Shown: positions 9,329 through 18,245 of the stretch, piece by piece | Numbering within the stretch: the first letter of the stretch is position 1 | Layout: the number at the start of each line of letters is the position of its first letter | NCBI GenBank assembly: GCA_016711505.1 | Contig: JADJSV010000001.1 | Coordinates: forward strand, 620,001 to 684,000 | Length of the DNA stretch: 64,000 nt | Reading direction: 5' to 3' | DNA from: Bacteroidota bacterium | Lineage (GTDB): Bacteria; Bacteroidota; Bacteroidia; AKYH767-A; 2013-40CM-41-45 | Position numbers and translations under genes: made by a program | The notes under the pieces: generated by a model | Databases searched by the model: none | What the model was told of the DNA's origin: nothing | Seen by the model: the letters and a program-made list of their open reading frames with translations, nothing else

Positions 9329-10029
9329 TGTCCGCAATTATTTATCTGATTCCTACTTTTCTTTCCGATGAGCAAACGGATGTGCTAACTGCTTCATCGT
9401 TGGCTGTTGTCCGTGAAATCGATGAGTTTGTAGTGGAGAATGAAAAAACGGCACGAGCATTTTTGAAAAAGATAGGCAGTAAGATCAGTCAGTCGAATTT
9501 TATTTTTCATGAACTGAATGAACATACCGATCCGAAATCCATTTCTGAATTAGCTACAATATTTAAAAAGAATAAATCAATAGGAGTTTTGAGTGAAGCC
9601 GGTTGTCCTGCAATAGCGGACCCCGGAAGTGAATTTGTAAAACTAGCACATCAGAACAATGTAAAAGTTATTCCATTGATCGGTCCTGCTTCTATGCTTC
9701 TTGCATTGATGGCAAGTGGAATGAATGGTCAATCGTTTTGTTTTCATGGCTATTTACCTAGAGAAAGCGGACCAAGTAAGCAGAAACTGAAAGACCTGGA
9801 AAAAGATGCTCAGAAAAAAGATCAGTCGCAATTATTCATTGAAACGCCCTACAGAAATCAGCAGATGCTGGGTGATATACTTGTTTCTTTAAATGATCAG
9901 ACTCGACTTTGCATAGCTTTTGACATAACCGGAAAGGGAGAGTTTATCAGGACATTGAATATCGCTGACTGGAAAAAGCAGAAAATAGATTTTCATAAGA
10001 AGCCTGCAGTTTTTATTATTGGAAAATGA
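9328..10029 (+). CDS. SAM-dependent tetrapyrrole-methylase-fold methyltransferase (RsmI-like)
   Basis: A 233-residue member of the tetrapyrrole methylase superfamily. The SAM-site segments GVLSEAGCPAIADPGSEFV and PLIGPASMLLALMASGMNG resemble those of RsmI, the 16S rRNA 2'-O-methyltransferase (C1402). It is shorter than true RsmI (about 280) and its N-terminus, IYLIPTFLSDEQ, differs. It fits the short Bacteroidota branch whose substrate is uncertain. It is coupled to the phosphatase upstream. Confidence 0.85.
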   Translation: MSAIIYLIPTFLSDEQTDVLTASSLAVVREIDEFVVENEKTARAFLKKIGSKISQSNFIFHELNEHTDPKSISELATIFKKNKSIGVLSEAGCPAIADPGSEFVKLAHQNNVKVIPLIGPASMLLALMASGMNGQSFCFHGYLPRESGPSKQKLKDLEKDAQKKDQSQLFIETPYRNQQMLGDILVSLNDQTRLCIAFDITGKGEFIRTLNIADWKKQKIDFHKKPAVFIIGK

Positions 10030-10039
10030 AATTGATAAA

Positions 10040-10546
10040 ATGAACATTCGTCCTGCAACCATTGATGATGTCAAACAGATCTTTGAATTTGTAAAGATCA
10101 TTGCAGTAAAGGAAACGAATAACGTTATTTCGTTACCTGAAGAATTCAGTTCTACAATTGCCGATCAGGAAAAGTGGATCAGATACTATTCAGAAAACGA
10201 AAATGCACTTTTACTTGTAGCTGAAACAGAAGGAAAGATAGTAGGTGTTCTCGATTTCAAAACGCATCCCAAGATCAGAATGTCGCACAGTGGTGAATTC
10301 GGAATCAGTATTCTTCCCGAATACCAGAATCAAAAGATCGGCAGTAAGATGATAGAATTTCTATTGCAATGGACCACTACCCGACCGAAAATAAAAAAGA
10401 TCAATCTCTGTGTCTTCCATCCGAATACAAGAGCCATTCATGTCTATAAAAAATTAGGTTTTGAAATTGAAGGGGTTCAAGTTGGTGCGGTGCAGATCTC
10501 TGAGGGGGAGTTTATTGATTTGGTGATGATGGCGAGGGTTGTTTGA
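10040..10546 (+). CDS. GNAT-family N-acetyltransferase
   Basis: Typical GNAT order: N-terminal MNIRPATIDDVKQIFEF, then core strand GEFGISILPEYQNQKIGSKM with the acetyl-CoA loop (QNQKIGS standing for Q/RxxGxG/A), then INLCVFHPNTRAIHVYKKLGF. ATG 10040 gives the standard N-terminus. A TTG at 10019, overlapping the previous gene, is possible. The acceptor is unknown; RimI/RimJ-like and small-molecule acetylases share these motifs. Confidence 0.88.
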   Translation: MNIRPATIDDVKQIFEFVKIIAVKETNNVISLPEEFSSTIADQEKWIRYYSENENALLLVAETEGKIVGVLDFKTHPKIRMSHSGEFGISILPEYQNQKIGSKMIEFLLQWTTTRPKIKKINLCVFHPNTRAIHVYKKLGFEIEGVQVGAVQISEGEFIDLVMMARVV

Positions 10547-10586
10547 ATCTCCTCCTTCATCAAATAAAACTTAGCAAAGCACTCAC

Positions 10587-10844
10587 ACGCTAGGCGGAAT
10601 GTTAAGCGCAAGCTAGTATCCATTTTCAAAACGTAAGACATCAAGCGTCATTCGCTGGGAATTTAGGTACACGTTTGTAAAAATCCAATTGTAAAACTGA
10701 TCGATGGAATTTTATTCGAAATAATTATGCCTGAAATATTTTGCTTTTAACAAGCATTGTCCGTTACCCCGGCAGGAATGTCGCTTGAGCATTTACTAAT
10801 TTGAAAGTGCTTTCTTAATTTCCGCTCAACATTCCGCCTAGCGT
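10587..10844. mobile_element. 258-bp non-coding element with 22-bp terminal inverted repeats (MITE-like)
   Basis: The 446-bp gap 10547-10992 has no gene. The ends at 10587-10608 (starting ACGCTAGGCGGAATGTT) and 10823-10844 are inverted copies with one mismatch. The interior also has internally matching pieces (TCAAGCG near 10643, CGCTTGA near 10791). Size, lack of coding potential and long terminal repeats fit a miniature inverted-repeat element. No clear target-site duplication was found, and no transposase is in the window. Confidence 0.6.
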
Positions 10845-10992
10845 ATAGCGTATTTACCAATTCGTTATGCGGTGAAAGTTAACTCATCAATCCGCCTGGC
10901 ACTGCATATAATACTTAGCTTCACTTGTGCTCTTGTGCTAAAAACTAAGTGATCTTAGAGTTAAAATATTCTTTATAATTCTTTATAGCAAA

Positions 10993-11397
10993 TCACCGCT
11001 TCATAAAAGTCACTTCCTCATCCGAATTATCATCATCATAAAATTCAACTTTTGTTGATGACTCGGAACGGATGTGCCAGCGTTTGCTGAGCTTAACGAG
11101 GGGTTCAACGTTACCGAGAGCAATTCGGAATTCGTCGGTGCCGTCGTCGTCGTCTTCGGCATACCAGGAACCTACTGTAGTACCATAGATACATGTCGCA
11201 GTCAACTCACCATTGGTATTGAAAACAAATGTGTACTCTTCAAAATGATAGGTTTCATCATCGCCATCTTCCAGAAATTTACTGACATACCAGGTACCGG
11301 TTGTTAAAACACCTTGTGCCGGTATACCTGCTCCTTTCTCCTTTTTACATGCAAAAGAAAATAGTATAAGTAAAAGTAATAATGCTCTCAACTTCAT
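10993..11397 (-). CDS. Small lipocalin-like lipoprotein, unknown function
   Basis: 134 residues. A signal peptide with lipobox (LILFSFAC, Cys17) is followed by Lys-Lys-Glu, so it is probably an outer-membrane or periplasmic lipoprotein. The mature part has alternating strands with the pattern TGTWYVSKFLEDG ... YTFVFNTNGELTAT ... VGSWYAEDDDDGTD, as in Bacteroidota lipocalin-like proteins, plus an acidic Asp run. Monocistronic. Ligand and role unknown. Confidence 0.8.
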   Translation of the reverse strand: MKLRALLLLLILFSFACKKEKGAGIPAQGVLTTGTWYVSKFLEDGDDETYHFEEYTFVFNTNGELTATCIYGTTVGSWYAEDDDDGTDEFRIALGNVEPLVKLSKRWHIRSESSTKVEFYDDDNSDEEVTFMKR

Positions 11398-11567
11398 CCG
11401 TGCTATCTTTTTCCCTTCAAGATTCCTTACTCAAAACTAAACTTTTCAGGTCCAATTTCATAAATGTAGTGTCTAAATAGGGATAATTGTATGCTGAAAT
11501 GGTACAATCCATGTCTAAAATAGTGAATAAATAGTACATATTTGATCAATTTCAGGAATTTAACTTC

Positions 11568-12485
11568 TTACATGCCACTAACTGCCGGGACATCTTCCAC
11601 TGTCAAGATCTTGATATCAAACACAAGAGCTTTATATGGTGGCACAATAAAAGTTCCATTTTTCGGATTGCGGATTCCTTCTTCGCCATAACCAAGTGAG
11701 GATGGAACGATCAATGTAAATTTACTTCCGGCATTAAGATCTTTCATTGCAAGCTCCCACCCTTTGATCACCCGGTGTGTACCACTTACAAATGTGTATG
11801 GTCGACCGCCTGCTTTCGTTCCATCAAAAATTTTCCCATCGGTGAAACGACCTTCGTATTCAAGTGTCACAATTTTTCCACTGTCAATAGTTGCTCCTTT
11901 ACCTTGTTCATGAACTATCAGATAGTATCCTTCTTCCGCCGGTTTTACTTTTATATTCTGATCAAACAAATATTTATTCAACTCTGCTTTCTCTTTTTTT
12001 TCCGCCTCACTCAACTTCATGATGATCTCTTCTTCTGCCTGTTGCGCAGATTGAATATTCACTACTTTTATGTCAAACTTCACAAGTGTGCCTGGTGTAA
12101 ATCCGGTTTCTGATTGCGGAATAACTATTCCGGATCTTCCCGTAAATAAATACGCATAAAGTGAATCTGCAGGAACATAGAATGTTGCACTGTCATTCTT
12201 TGCAAGATTCAAAAGACCATCTTCAAAACTTCCTTTAAACGGAATTTTATCTAACTGAAATCTCAGAGGTAAAGCAGAATTCCTTGAATCAAACAAAATA
12301 GAATCTTTATCATTCTTATAGACCATGATCAAGGTAACATAATCACCAAGTTGAATTTTAGGTCCTTCTGACTTAGTATAGATTACATACTTAAACCCCG
12401 AATCCGTTTTCTTTTCTTCACCATTCTTTAAATTGCAACCAAACATTGTTGTAGCAATAAAAAGAACCAGACTTACTTTTTTCAT
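11568..12485 (-). CDS. FKBP-type peptidyl-prolyl isomerase, lipoprotein
   Basis: 305 residues with an N-terminal signal and lipobox (ATTMFGC, Cys17), so an exported, lipid-anchored folding helper. The C-terminal FKBP domain is clear: ATIDSGKIVTLEYEGRFTDG, FDGTKAGGRPYTFVSGT, VIKGWELAMKDLNAGSK, PSSLGYGEEG. The first half is a more divergent FKBP-like domain (GDYVTLIMVYKNDKD ... FEDGLLNLAKND). The start overlaps the stop of the upstream gene by one base, so it is coupled in the operon DHH phosphoesterase, FKBP, FKBP. Confidence 0.92.
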   Translation of the reverse strand: MKKVSLVLFIATTMFGCNLKNGEEKKTDSGFKYVIYTKSEGPKIQLGDYVTLIMVYKNDKDSILFDSRNSALPLRFQLDKIPFKGSFEDGLLNLAKNDSATFYVPADSLYAYLFTGRSGIVIPQSETGFTPGTLVKFDIKVVNIQSAQQAEEEIIMKLSEAEKKEKAELNKYLFDQNIKVKPAEEGYYLIVHEQGKGATIDSGKIVTLEYEGRFTDGKIFDGTKAGGRPYTFVSGTHRVIKGWELAMKDLNAGSKFTLIVPSSLGYGEEGIRNPKNGTFIVPPYKALVFDIKILTVEDVPAVSGM

Positions 12486-13006
12486 TAGTTTACTTTTAAT
12501 AATGTAACGTCAATATATAATGCAGCCCCCGGTGGGATTTTATCTTCATCACCACTTAAGCGGTATGCAAGATGATTCGGAATGATCAGTCTTGCGCTTT
12601 CACCGGGAATCATTTTCATTATTCCTTCTTCCAGACCACGGATCTGCATTCCTTCTCCCAGCTTGAATGCAATTGGATTAGTTGTATCTGTTTCATAACA
12701 AAGTGTACCATCGAGCAGAAAAACTTTGCATATGATCTGAACTTCTTCGTGTTCAGCAGGTGGAACTCCGTTCTTTGCTCTTTTATAGATCTGTATCCGT
12801 AAACCGGTACCTGTTCGTTCTGTAGTAAATTGTCGTTGCCTGATAAACTCTTCTATTTCTTGCGACTCTTTCTGCACACGATTCTTATTCGCATTCGTCA
12901 GTCTGTCGTTCACTTCCTGCTCAGATATGGGAGTCTTCTCCGAATCATTATTACGATTACACGAAGAAAAAATTACAATAATTATTAATAGAAAGATATT
13001 TTTCAT
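12485..13006 (-). CDS. GldI-like FKBP peptidyl-prolyl isomerase, lipoprotein
   Basis: 173 residues with signal peptide and lipobox (IVIFSSC, Cys16). The FKBP core includes KNGVPPAEHEEVQIICKVFL, GLEEGIMKMIPGESARLIIP and IPPGAALYIDVTLLKV. GldI of gliding Flavobacterium is a similar FKBP lipoprotein found next to a DHH phosphoesterase gene, so this may be its counterpart. Gliding itself cannot be concluded. It overlaps the DHH gene by four bases. Confidence 0.88.
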   Translation of the reverse strand: MKNIFLLIIIVIFSSCNRNNDSEKTPISEQEVNDRLTNANKNRVQKESQEIEEFIRQRQFTTERTGTGLRIQIYKRAKNGVPPAEHEEVQIICKVFLLDGTLCYETDTTNPIAFKLGEGMQIRGLEEGIMKMIPGESARLIIPNHLAYRLSGDEDKIPPGAALYIDVTLLKVN

Positions 13007-14028
13007 CCGACAGCGTTCAATTCATTCTTATATACAGGCAATAGATCAAGGAACTTTTTAACTGTTTCTGACAATGAAAGTTCTGATCTGCCACCGGAAG
13101 CATTTTTATGTCCGCCGCCGCTAAAATATTTTCCGGAAAATTCTTTCACGGAAAAATCACCTTTCGACCGGAATGAAATTTTTATCAAGCCATCTTTCTC
13201 TGAGAAAAATGCAGCAAATTTAATTCCGTTTATACTCAAAGCGTAATTTACCAATCCTTCAGTATCTCCGCTTTTATGATTGAACATTTCAAGTTCTGCC
13301 TGTGACAATGCCAGATAAGCAGTATTGTATTCAGGCAAAACGATCAGTTTTTCTTTTAATGAATAACCAAGCAACCGCAGCCTGTTTTCTGTACTTGTGT
13401 CATACACTCTTTCGTGTATTCTGTAATTCTCTGCTCCGGCTTCCATTAATCTTGCAATGATCCTGTGTACATCAGCTTTCATTGAAGAATAGCGAAACGA
13501 ATTTGTATCGGTCATAATGCCACAATACAAACATTCGGCAATATCCTTATTGATCTTTTCTGAATCTCCCAAAGCATCAATGAAACGATAGATCAATTCA
13601 CAGGTTGAACAGGCTTCTGTAAATGAAAAAACATGATCGTAAACATTTTCAGGATCAAGATGATGATCGATCAAGACTTTCTTTGCTGTAGAACTTCGAA
13701 GATCACTTTCCATTATATCAACTCTGCTTAGCCAGTTGAAATCAAGACAGAATATTAGGTCCGCTTTACTGATCAGTTCCTTTGCCTGTTTAGTTGAATA
13801 TTCAAAATTGACAACAATGTTATTCGAAGGTAACCAATATAGAAAATCAGGATAATCACTTGGAGTTACAACATTGACATTACATCCAAGTAATTTCAGA
13901 TAATTATATAATCCCAATGAAGATCCCATGGCGTCACCATCAGGCCGATGATGAGTCGTAATCACTATGTTCTTTGAATCCTTGATCAGTTTTTTTACTG
14001 CAGTGACCTCTGCCGGTGGGAATTGCAT
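13003..14028 (-). CDS. DHH/DHHA1 phosphoesterase, NrnA-like
   Basis: 341 residues. The N-terminal DHH domain has HHRPDGDAMGSS (Asp30, Asp32), the Asp near 96, and DHH at 121-123 (LIDHHLDP). The C-terminal DHHA1 domain ends in FSGGGHKNASGG. This layout matches NrnA-type enzymes, which degrade short RNA oligomers and dephosphorylate pAp in the cytosol. A cyclic dinucleotide product phosphodiesterase role is also possible. It is first in a three-gene minus-strand operon with two FKBP lipoproteins. Confidence 0.9.
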   Translation of the reverse strand: MQFPPAEVTAVKKLIKDSKNIVITTHHRPDGDAMGSSLGLYNYLKLLGCNVNVVTPSDYPDFLYWLPSNNIVVNFEYSTKQAKELISKADLIFCLDFNWLSRVDIMESDLRSSTAKKVLIDHHLDPENVYDHVFSFTEACSTCELIYRFIDALGDSEKINKDIAECLYCGIMTDTNSFRYSSMKADVHRIIARLMEAGAENYRIHERVYDTSTENRLRLLGYSLKEKLIVLPEYNTAYLALSQAELEMFNHKSGDTEGLVNYALSINGIKFAAFFSEKDGLIKISFRSKGDFSVKEFSGKYFSGGGHKNASGGRSELSLSETVKKFLDLLPVYKNELNAVG

Positions 14029-14055
14029 CTTGTGTTCTTGTGTTTATTTTTTTTC

Positions 14056-16203
14056 TCAATCAATCTTCTCAAACCTCTTCGTACAACTTCCTTTCACACT
14101 CTCAATTTTCACAAAGTACATTCCTGCTTTTAAGTCGCGAACAGAAATGACAGAATGTTTTCCATTCAATTTCACATCTTTTACCTTTCTTCCCAGCAAA
14201 TCTGTTATTGTTACATTCGGATTTAAAATGTCTTCGCTCAGCAACAATGAAAATTCTGTGCTTGTCGGATTCGGATATAAATGAACTGACAAATTCTCTT
14301 CTATTTCAGATGTAAAAACAAAGCCGCAATTTGTCAGTGTATTGAAGGCATCCGCTTTTCCATAACCCCATGCATTATTTGGCACAGGTCCCCAGGTAAA
14401 AGTATCATGTGCTGCACAATTCATGATGGCACTTTTAAAATCTGCCCAGGTTGCTGTCGGATTCTGTTGTAGAAATAATGCAGCAATGCCGGCCACAACA
14501 GGAGCAGATGCAGATGTGCCGCCACCTGTCTGATGCAATCCTCCCGGAGCAACTTTATAAGGCTGTGCTCCAATTAATCCTGGCATTAAAGTCATCACAC
14601 CGGTTGAAACAATATGATGTCCGGGACCTGCAATCTCAGGTTTGATACGATTATCCCGTGTCGGACCTCTGCTGCTGTTCTCTGCAAGATCTCTTGGCCT
14701 GTCAGTAGGTGTGATCTGCACGGTATTGTTATAATCCAAATGTCTGTCAGTGTTATAATAATTTCCAACAGTAACAACATTATCCAGACAAGCCATACCA
14801 CTCACGATGGATTGATTCGTATCCGGTGCCCAGTAATTTACAATATCAGGAAAGGTTGCAACATTAGGTACGTTTTGCCATTCATAATCGAAAGACCAGC
14901 TATCATATCTTCCATTTCCTGTAGTTGTAAACCGCCAGTTGTAAGCAGTTGAATCGGGTATAACATATATTTCAAGTTGGTACACTCCTTCATTTACGGA
15001 TGTATACATCTGAACTACTCCCAGTCTTTTTGTATTTACAATCAGACTTCTTGTTAAAAGTGTATTGATCGTTGGAGTAACACTTATAAAAGGAAGAGCA
15101 CCTCTGTGTTCGAAGTATGGTGAAATTTTATCAGCTCCAACTGTGAATTGGATCTGATTGAACTGAGCTGAATCTGCATAAATAGAAACGTAAGCCCCGG
15201 GAATTCCTGAATTATATCTGAACCAGGTAAAGACCGTATCACTTGCAACGGAATTTCTACCTACATGAAATGGATAAACAATTCCAACATTTCCGGCAGC
15301 AGCTACAAGTATTCTTCCACTTTGTGCATCGATCAGATTACTGATATATTGAGCTTCCAGGTCTTGTCCGTCATGTGATCCTTCATACGATCCCAACGAA
15401 GCATTGATCACACATGGTTTCCCTAATTGCTGTGCTTTGTCAAAAATATATTCTACTGCATGCGCAAGTCGGGGAACATTATCATTTGCTGCAAAATCAT
15501 AACCTACAATTATCAGATCAGATTTTGGGGCAACTCCTTGAAAGTGTCCGACAGCACTTCCATTTCCTGCTGCAATTCCTGTAACATAAGTTCCGTGACC
15601 ATACTGATCTTCTCCTGTATGTGAAGCAGCAAGTCCGCCCATAATATCAACATCATTCCACTCTTGTCCGTATGCATATGGCTGCGGAGTATTAGGTGCA
15701 GTGGGTTTTGTCATGTCCCACAAATATTTGATGCGTGTATATCCGGTGCTGTCTTTGAAATCAAGATGATTGATATCAATTCCTGAATCGATAATTCCCA
15801 TGATCACACCTGTTCCATCATACGCTTGCGGTAAAGGCGTTTGTCCGTTATGAACCTCATCAACTCTTGACAACATCCTCATTGTATCATTCATCACTTT
15901 TACACGATTCAAATTTCCCTGAATGATCTTTACAAATGGCTTGTCAATTAACTCAGCAATTGTATTTAGTGAAAGACGTGCTGAAATAATTTTTCCGGAA
16001 GTTCCGATGATCTTTTCATTTCTTGATGAAATAAAATTTGAAATCTCATTGACATCTCCTTTTATCAATACATCGGTTATAGATGTTCTAGATAATTTCG
16101 TTGAATTGATTTTCTCCCGTAAAGCCATATTTACCGATGTCTGTGCAAAAGACAAAGTAGTTGTTACAAAAAGCAGAATTGTGAATAGGTAGTTCTTATT
16201 CAT
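14056..16203 (-). CDS. S8 subtilisin-like protease with T9SS type A sorting domain
   Basis: About 715 residues from the ATG at 16203, which gives the signal peptide NKNYLFTILLFVTTTLSFAQ; the longer frame to 16260 only adds an unlikely leader. The triad is present: Asp139 (GIIDSGID), His203 (YGHGTYVTG) and Ser564 (GGTSASAPVVAG). A jelly-roll-like insert lies between His and Ser. The C-terminus (YPNPTSTEFSLLL ... GKHSVISVRDLKAGMYFVKI) is a type A sorting signal, so the enzyme is expected to be secreted by T9SS and cell-surface bound or released. Probably degrades extracellular protein. Confidence 0.93.
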   Translation of the reverse strand: MNKNYLFTILLFVTTTLSFAQTSVNMALREKINSTKLSRTSITDVLIKGDVNEISNFISSRNEKIIGTSGKIISARLSLNTIAELIDKPFVKIIQGNLNRVKVMNDTMRMLSRVDEVHNGQTPLPQAYDGTGVIMGIIDSGIDINHLDFKDSTGYTRIKYLWDMTKPTAPNTPQPYAYGQEWNDVDIMGGLAASHTGEDQYGHGTYVTGIAAGNGSAVGHFQGVAPKSDLIIVGYDFAANDNVPRLAHAVEYIFDKAQQLGKPCVINASLGSYEGSHDGQDLEAQYISNLIDAQSGRILVAAAGNVGIVYPFHVGRNSVASDTVFTWFRYNSGIPGAYVSIYADSAQFNQIQFTVGADKISPYFEHRGALPFISVTPTINTLLTRSLIVNTKRLGVVQMYTSVNEGVYQLEIYVIPDSTAYNWRFTTTGNGRYDSWSFDYEWQNVPNVATFPDIVNYWAPDTNQSIVSGMACLDNVVTVGNYYNTDRHLDYNNTVQITPTDRPRDLAENSSRGPTRDNRIKPEIAGPGHHIVSTGVMTLMPGLIGAQPYKVAPGGLHQTGGGTSASAPVVAGIAALFLQQNPTATWADFKSAIMNCAAHDTFTWGPVPNNAWGYGKADAFNTLTNCGFVFTSEIEENLSVHLYPNPTSTEFSLLLSEDILNPNVTITDLLGRKVKDVKLNGKHSVISVRDLKAGMYFVKIESVKGSCTKRFEKID

Positions 16204-16260
16204 TAAATTTAATTTAAATTCGGAAATAAAGGTCGGATCCGGTTGAAACCTGGCATCCAA

Positions 16261-16569
16261 ACTTTTCAGGGTTAAATCCTAACCAAAGATGCCACTCCTT
16301 CCTTTCTTATCTACAAAAGTCACGAAAAATTATAAAATATGTGTTGTGAATAAGTAATTTAATGAATTCGGCCTGTTTTTCCTGATGAATCTACAGAGCA
16401 GGTATGTTATTTTTATTGTTTTCCAGGATTAAATTAAGTGGTAAATAAATTTTTAATCCAAAATTTCATATATTTGAGAAACAGAAGTCGAAAAGTCAAT
16501 TCAATTTTTGTTCTCCCAAAAAATCTTTCTTATCCACCCCACCTCTGGATTTGTTAAAACAATAAGCCG
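16261..16569. other. Divergent intergenic region
   Basis: AT-rich 309-bp spacer between the minus-strand protease and the plus-strand small gene. Apart from one TATATTTG element at 16469-16476 (a good -7 box with a weak -33 box), nothing recognisable is seen. Confidence 0.5.
16469..16476 (+). promoter_or_regulatory. Probable -7 promoter element (TATATTTG)
   Basis: Matches the Bacteroidota TAnnTTTG box. It lies about 90 nt before the start of the 16570 gene. There is no convincing -33 TTTG at the expected spacing. Confidence 0.4.
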
Positions 16570-16871
16570 ATGCAAAGCTCAGTGTTTCAATATCCATATG
16601 AAAAAGTTCTTCGCAGAACTCACGGTGTTTTGTCCAAACTTGGATTGAAAGTTACCGACTTTGATAAAAAGAAAGGAAGTATAAAAGCACGTTCTAATTT
16701 TTCTTTCTCCCGTCCTACTGTAAATGTTGATCTGATCATTGAAGAAATGGAGAATCACAATACAAAAGTGACAGTAACAGGACTTCAGGTAAAGCGACAT
16801 TTTTTCAACGTAAATACGATGCACAAGTCAGAGAGTCGGAGATTCTGGATGCTATTACGACGGTAATTTAG
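16570..16871 (+). CDS. Small conserved-looking protein of unknown function, frameshifted near the end
   Basis: About 100 residues, no signal peptide. As written it ends at 16866 with MHKSESRRFWMLLRR, which is unlike the rest. Adding one T to the T6 run at 16800-16805 gives RHFFQRKYDAQVRESEIL, then DAITTVI and a stop at 16869-16871, a far more natural end. The fold would be a small alpha/beta domain (basic strand KGSIKARSNFSFSRPTVNVD, then acidic EEMENHNTKVTVTG). Family not recognised. Confidence 0.65.
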
Positions 16872-16989
16872 TGAGTGGTAAGTGATGAGTAGCAATACAT
16901 AGTATTGTAAGAGCTTACATTTTTGAATTTTGTCTTGAACTTGCTTTACTTCGGTAGTGCTACTCACTACTTACTACTTACCACTTACC
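16871..16989. repeat. Heptamer-armed hairpin (GTAAGTG/AGTAAGT type)
   Basis: The left arm (16871-16894, GTGAGTGGTAAGTGATGAGT then AGCA) and right arm (16958-16989, TGCTACTCACTACTTACTAC then TTACCACTTACC) are imperfect inverses. The inner core has CAATAC/GTATTG (from about 16893 to 16908). The right arm is nearly identical to that of the copy at 34350-34381. It fills the gap before the aminotransferase. Confidence 0.8.
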
Positions 16990-17028
16990 TCTTATTACTT
17001 TCCAAAAAATCACTACTTTCGCTCCTAT

Positions 17029-18225
17029 ATGTACACCCGACGACAACAATTCCTCCAACACGTTGCTCAAACCAGTCCTAGTCCGCCGGGGTTGGATATT
17101 GAAAGTGCAAAAGGAGTTTATCTTTTCGATCATAATGGGAAGAAATATCTTGATCTTATCTCCGGAATTTCTGTTTCAAGTCTCGGGCATGGACATCCTG
17201 AAATACTTGCCGCTGCAAAAAATCAGATCGATAAACATATGCATCTGATGGTATATGGCGAATATGTAATATCACCACAAGTTGCTTTAGCAAAACGATT
17301 AAGTGAATTGCTTCCTGAAAATTTATCGACAACCTATTTTACGAATAGCGGCACTGAAGCTGTTGAAGGTGCAATGAAACTTGCAAAACGTTTTACAGGA
17401 AGAACTAATTTTGTTTCGTTCAAAAATTCGTACCACGGAAGTACACAAGGTGCTTTAAGTTTAAGCGGAAATGAATGGCTGAAAAATGCTTATCGTCCGC
17501 TTTTGAATGGTACAACAATTATAAATTTCAATGATGAATCGCAATTCGATTCTATCGATCAGAATACTGCAGCAGTTTTTGTTGAACCAATTCAGGCAGA
17601 AGCAGGAATTCTGATTCCTGAAAATGATTTCCTGAAAAAACTTTCAGTGCATTGCAAAAAAGTCGGAGCACTGCTGGTCTTTGATGAGATCCAGACAGGA
17701 ATGGGACGCACAGGAAAATTATTTTCATTCCAACATTTTAATGTAGTACCTGACATCTTGCTTTTAGGGAAAGCACTTGGCGGTGGAATGCCATTAGGTG
17801 CATTTATTTCTTCTCAGGAAATTATGCAGACGCTTTCTTATGAACCGATCCTTGGACATCTCACTACTTTCGGCGGACATCCGGTTTGTTGTGCTACTGC
17901 AAGTGCAGCATTGGAAATTATAGTTCGTGATAAACTAGCTGAAAATGTCATAGAAAAGGAAAAATTGTTCAGAAAACTGCTTGTTCATGAAAACATCAGA
18001 ATTATTAGAGGAAAAGGTTTGTTACTTTGCATTCAATTTCAAAGTGAAAAATTCAATCAGGATGTGATCTCAAAATGTTATGATAAAGGCTTGATAAGTG
18101 ACTGGTTTTTATTTGCAGCCGATTGTCTGAGAATTGCACCGCCATTGATCATCAGTGAAGAAGAAATCAGAGAATCATGTAGCATTATCCTGAATTCAAT
18201 AGAAGAAGTAAAAAGTAAAAATTGA
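17029..18225 (+). CDS. Class III aminotransferase (acetylornithine/aspartate aminotransferase-like)
   Basis: 398 residues from ATG 17029. The longer frame from 16957 runs through the repeat and is not credible. It is a PLP enzyme of fold type I class III: YFTNSGTEAVEGAMKLA (phosphate site), NSYHGSTQGALSL, VFVEPIQAEAGI, LLVFDEIQTGMGRTGK, and the PLP lysine in LLLGKALGGGMPLGAF. It transfers an amino group from an omega-amine to 2-oxoglutarate or similar. It resembles ArgD but no arg genes are adjacent, so the substrate is unsure. A TACTTTCG element lies just before the start. Confidence 0.88.
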   Translation: MYTRRQQFLQHVAQTSPSPPGLDIESAKGVYLFDHNGKKYLDLISGISVSSLGHGHPEILAAAKNQIDKHMHLMVYGEYVISPQVALAKRLSELLPENLSTTYFTNSGTEAVEGAMKLAKRFTGRTNFVSFKNSYHGSTQGALSLSGNEWLKNAYRPLLNGTTIINFNDESQFDSIDQNTAAVFVEPIQAEAGILIPENDFLKKLSVHCKKVGALLVFDEIQTGMGRTGKLFSFQHFNVVPDILLLGKALGGGMPLGAFISSQEIMQTLSYEPILGHLTTFGGHPVCCATASAALEIIVRDKLAENVIEKEKLFRKLLVHENIRIIRGKGLLLCIQFQSEKFNQDVISKCYDKGLISDWFLFAADCLRIAPPLIISEEEIRESCSIILNSIEEVKSKN

Positions 18226-18245
18226 TCTTGTAATAAAACTAAAAT

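Noticed and set aside
16957..17028. N-terminal extension of the aminotransferase
   Set aside because: The 24 extra residues are translated repeat DNA (LLTTYYLPLTSYY); ATG 17029 gives a normal start.
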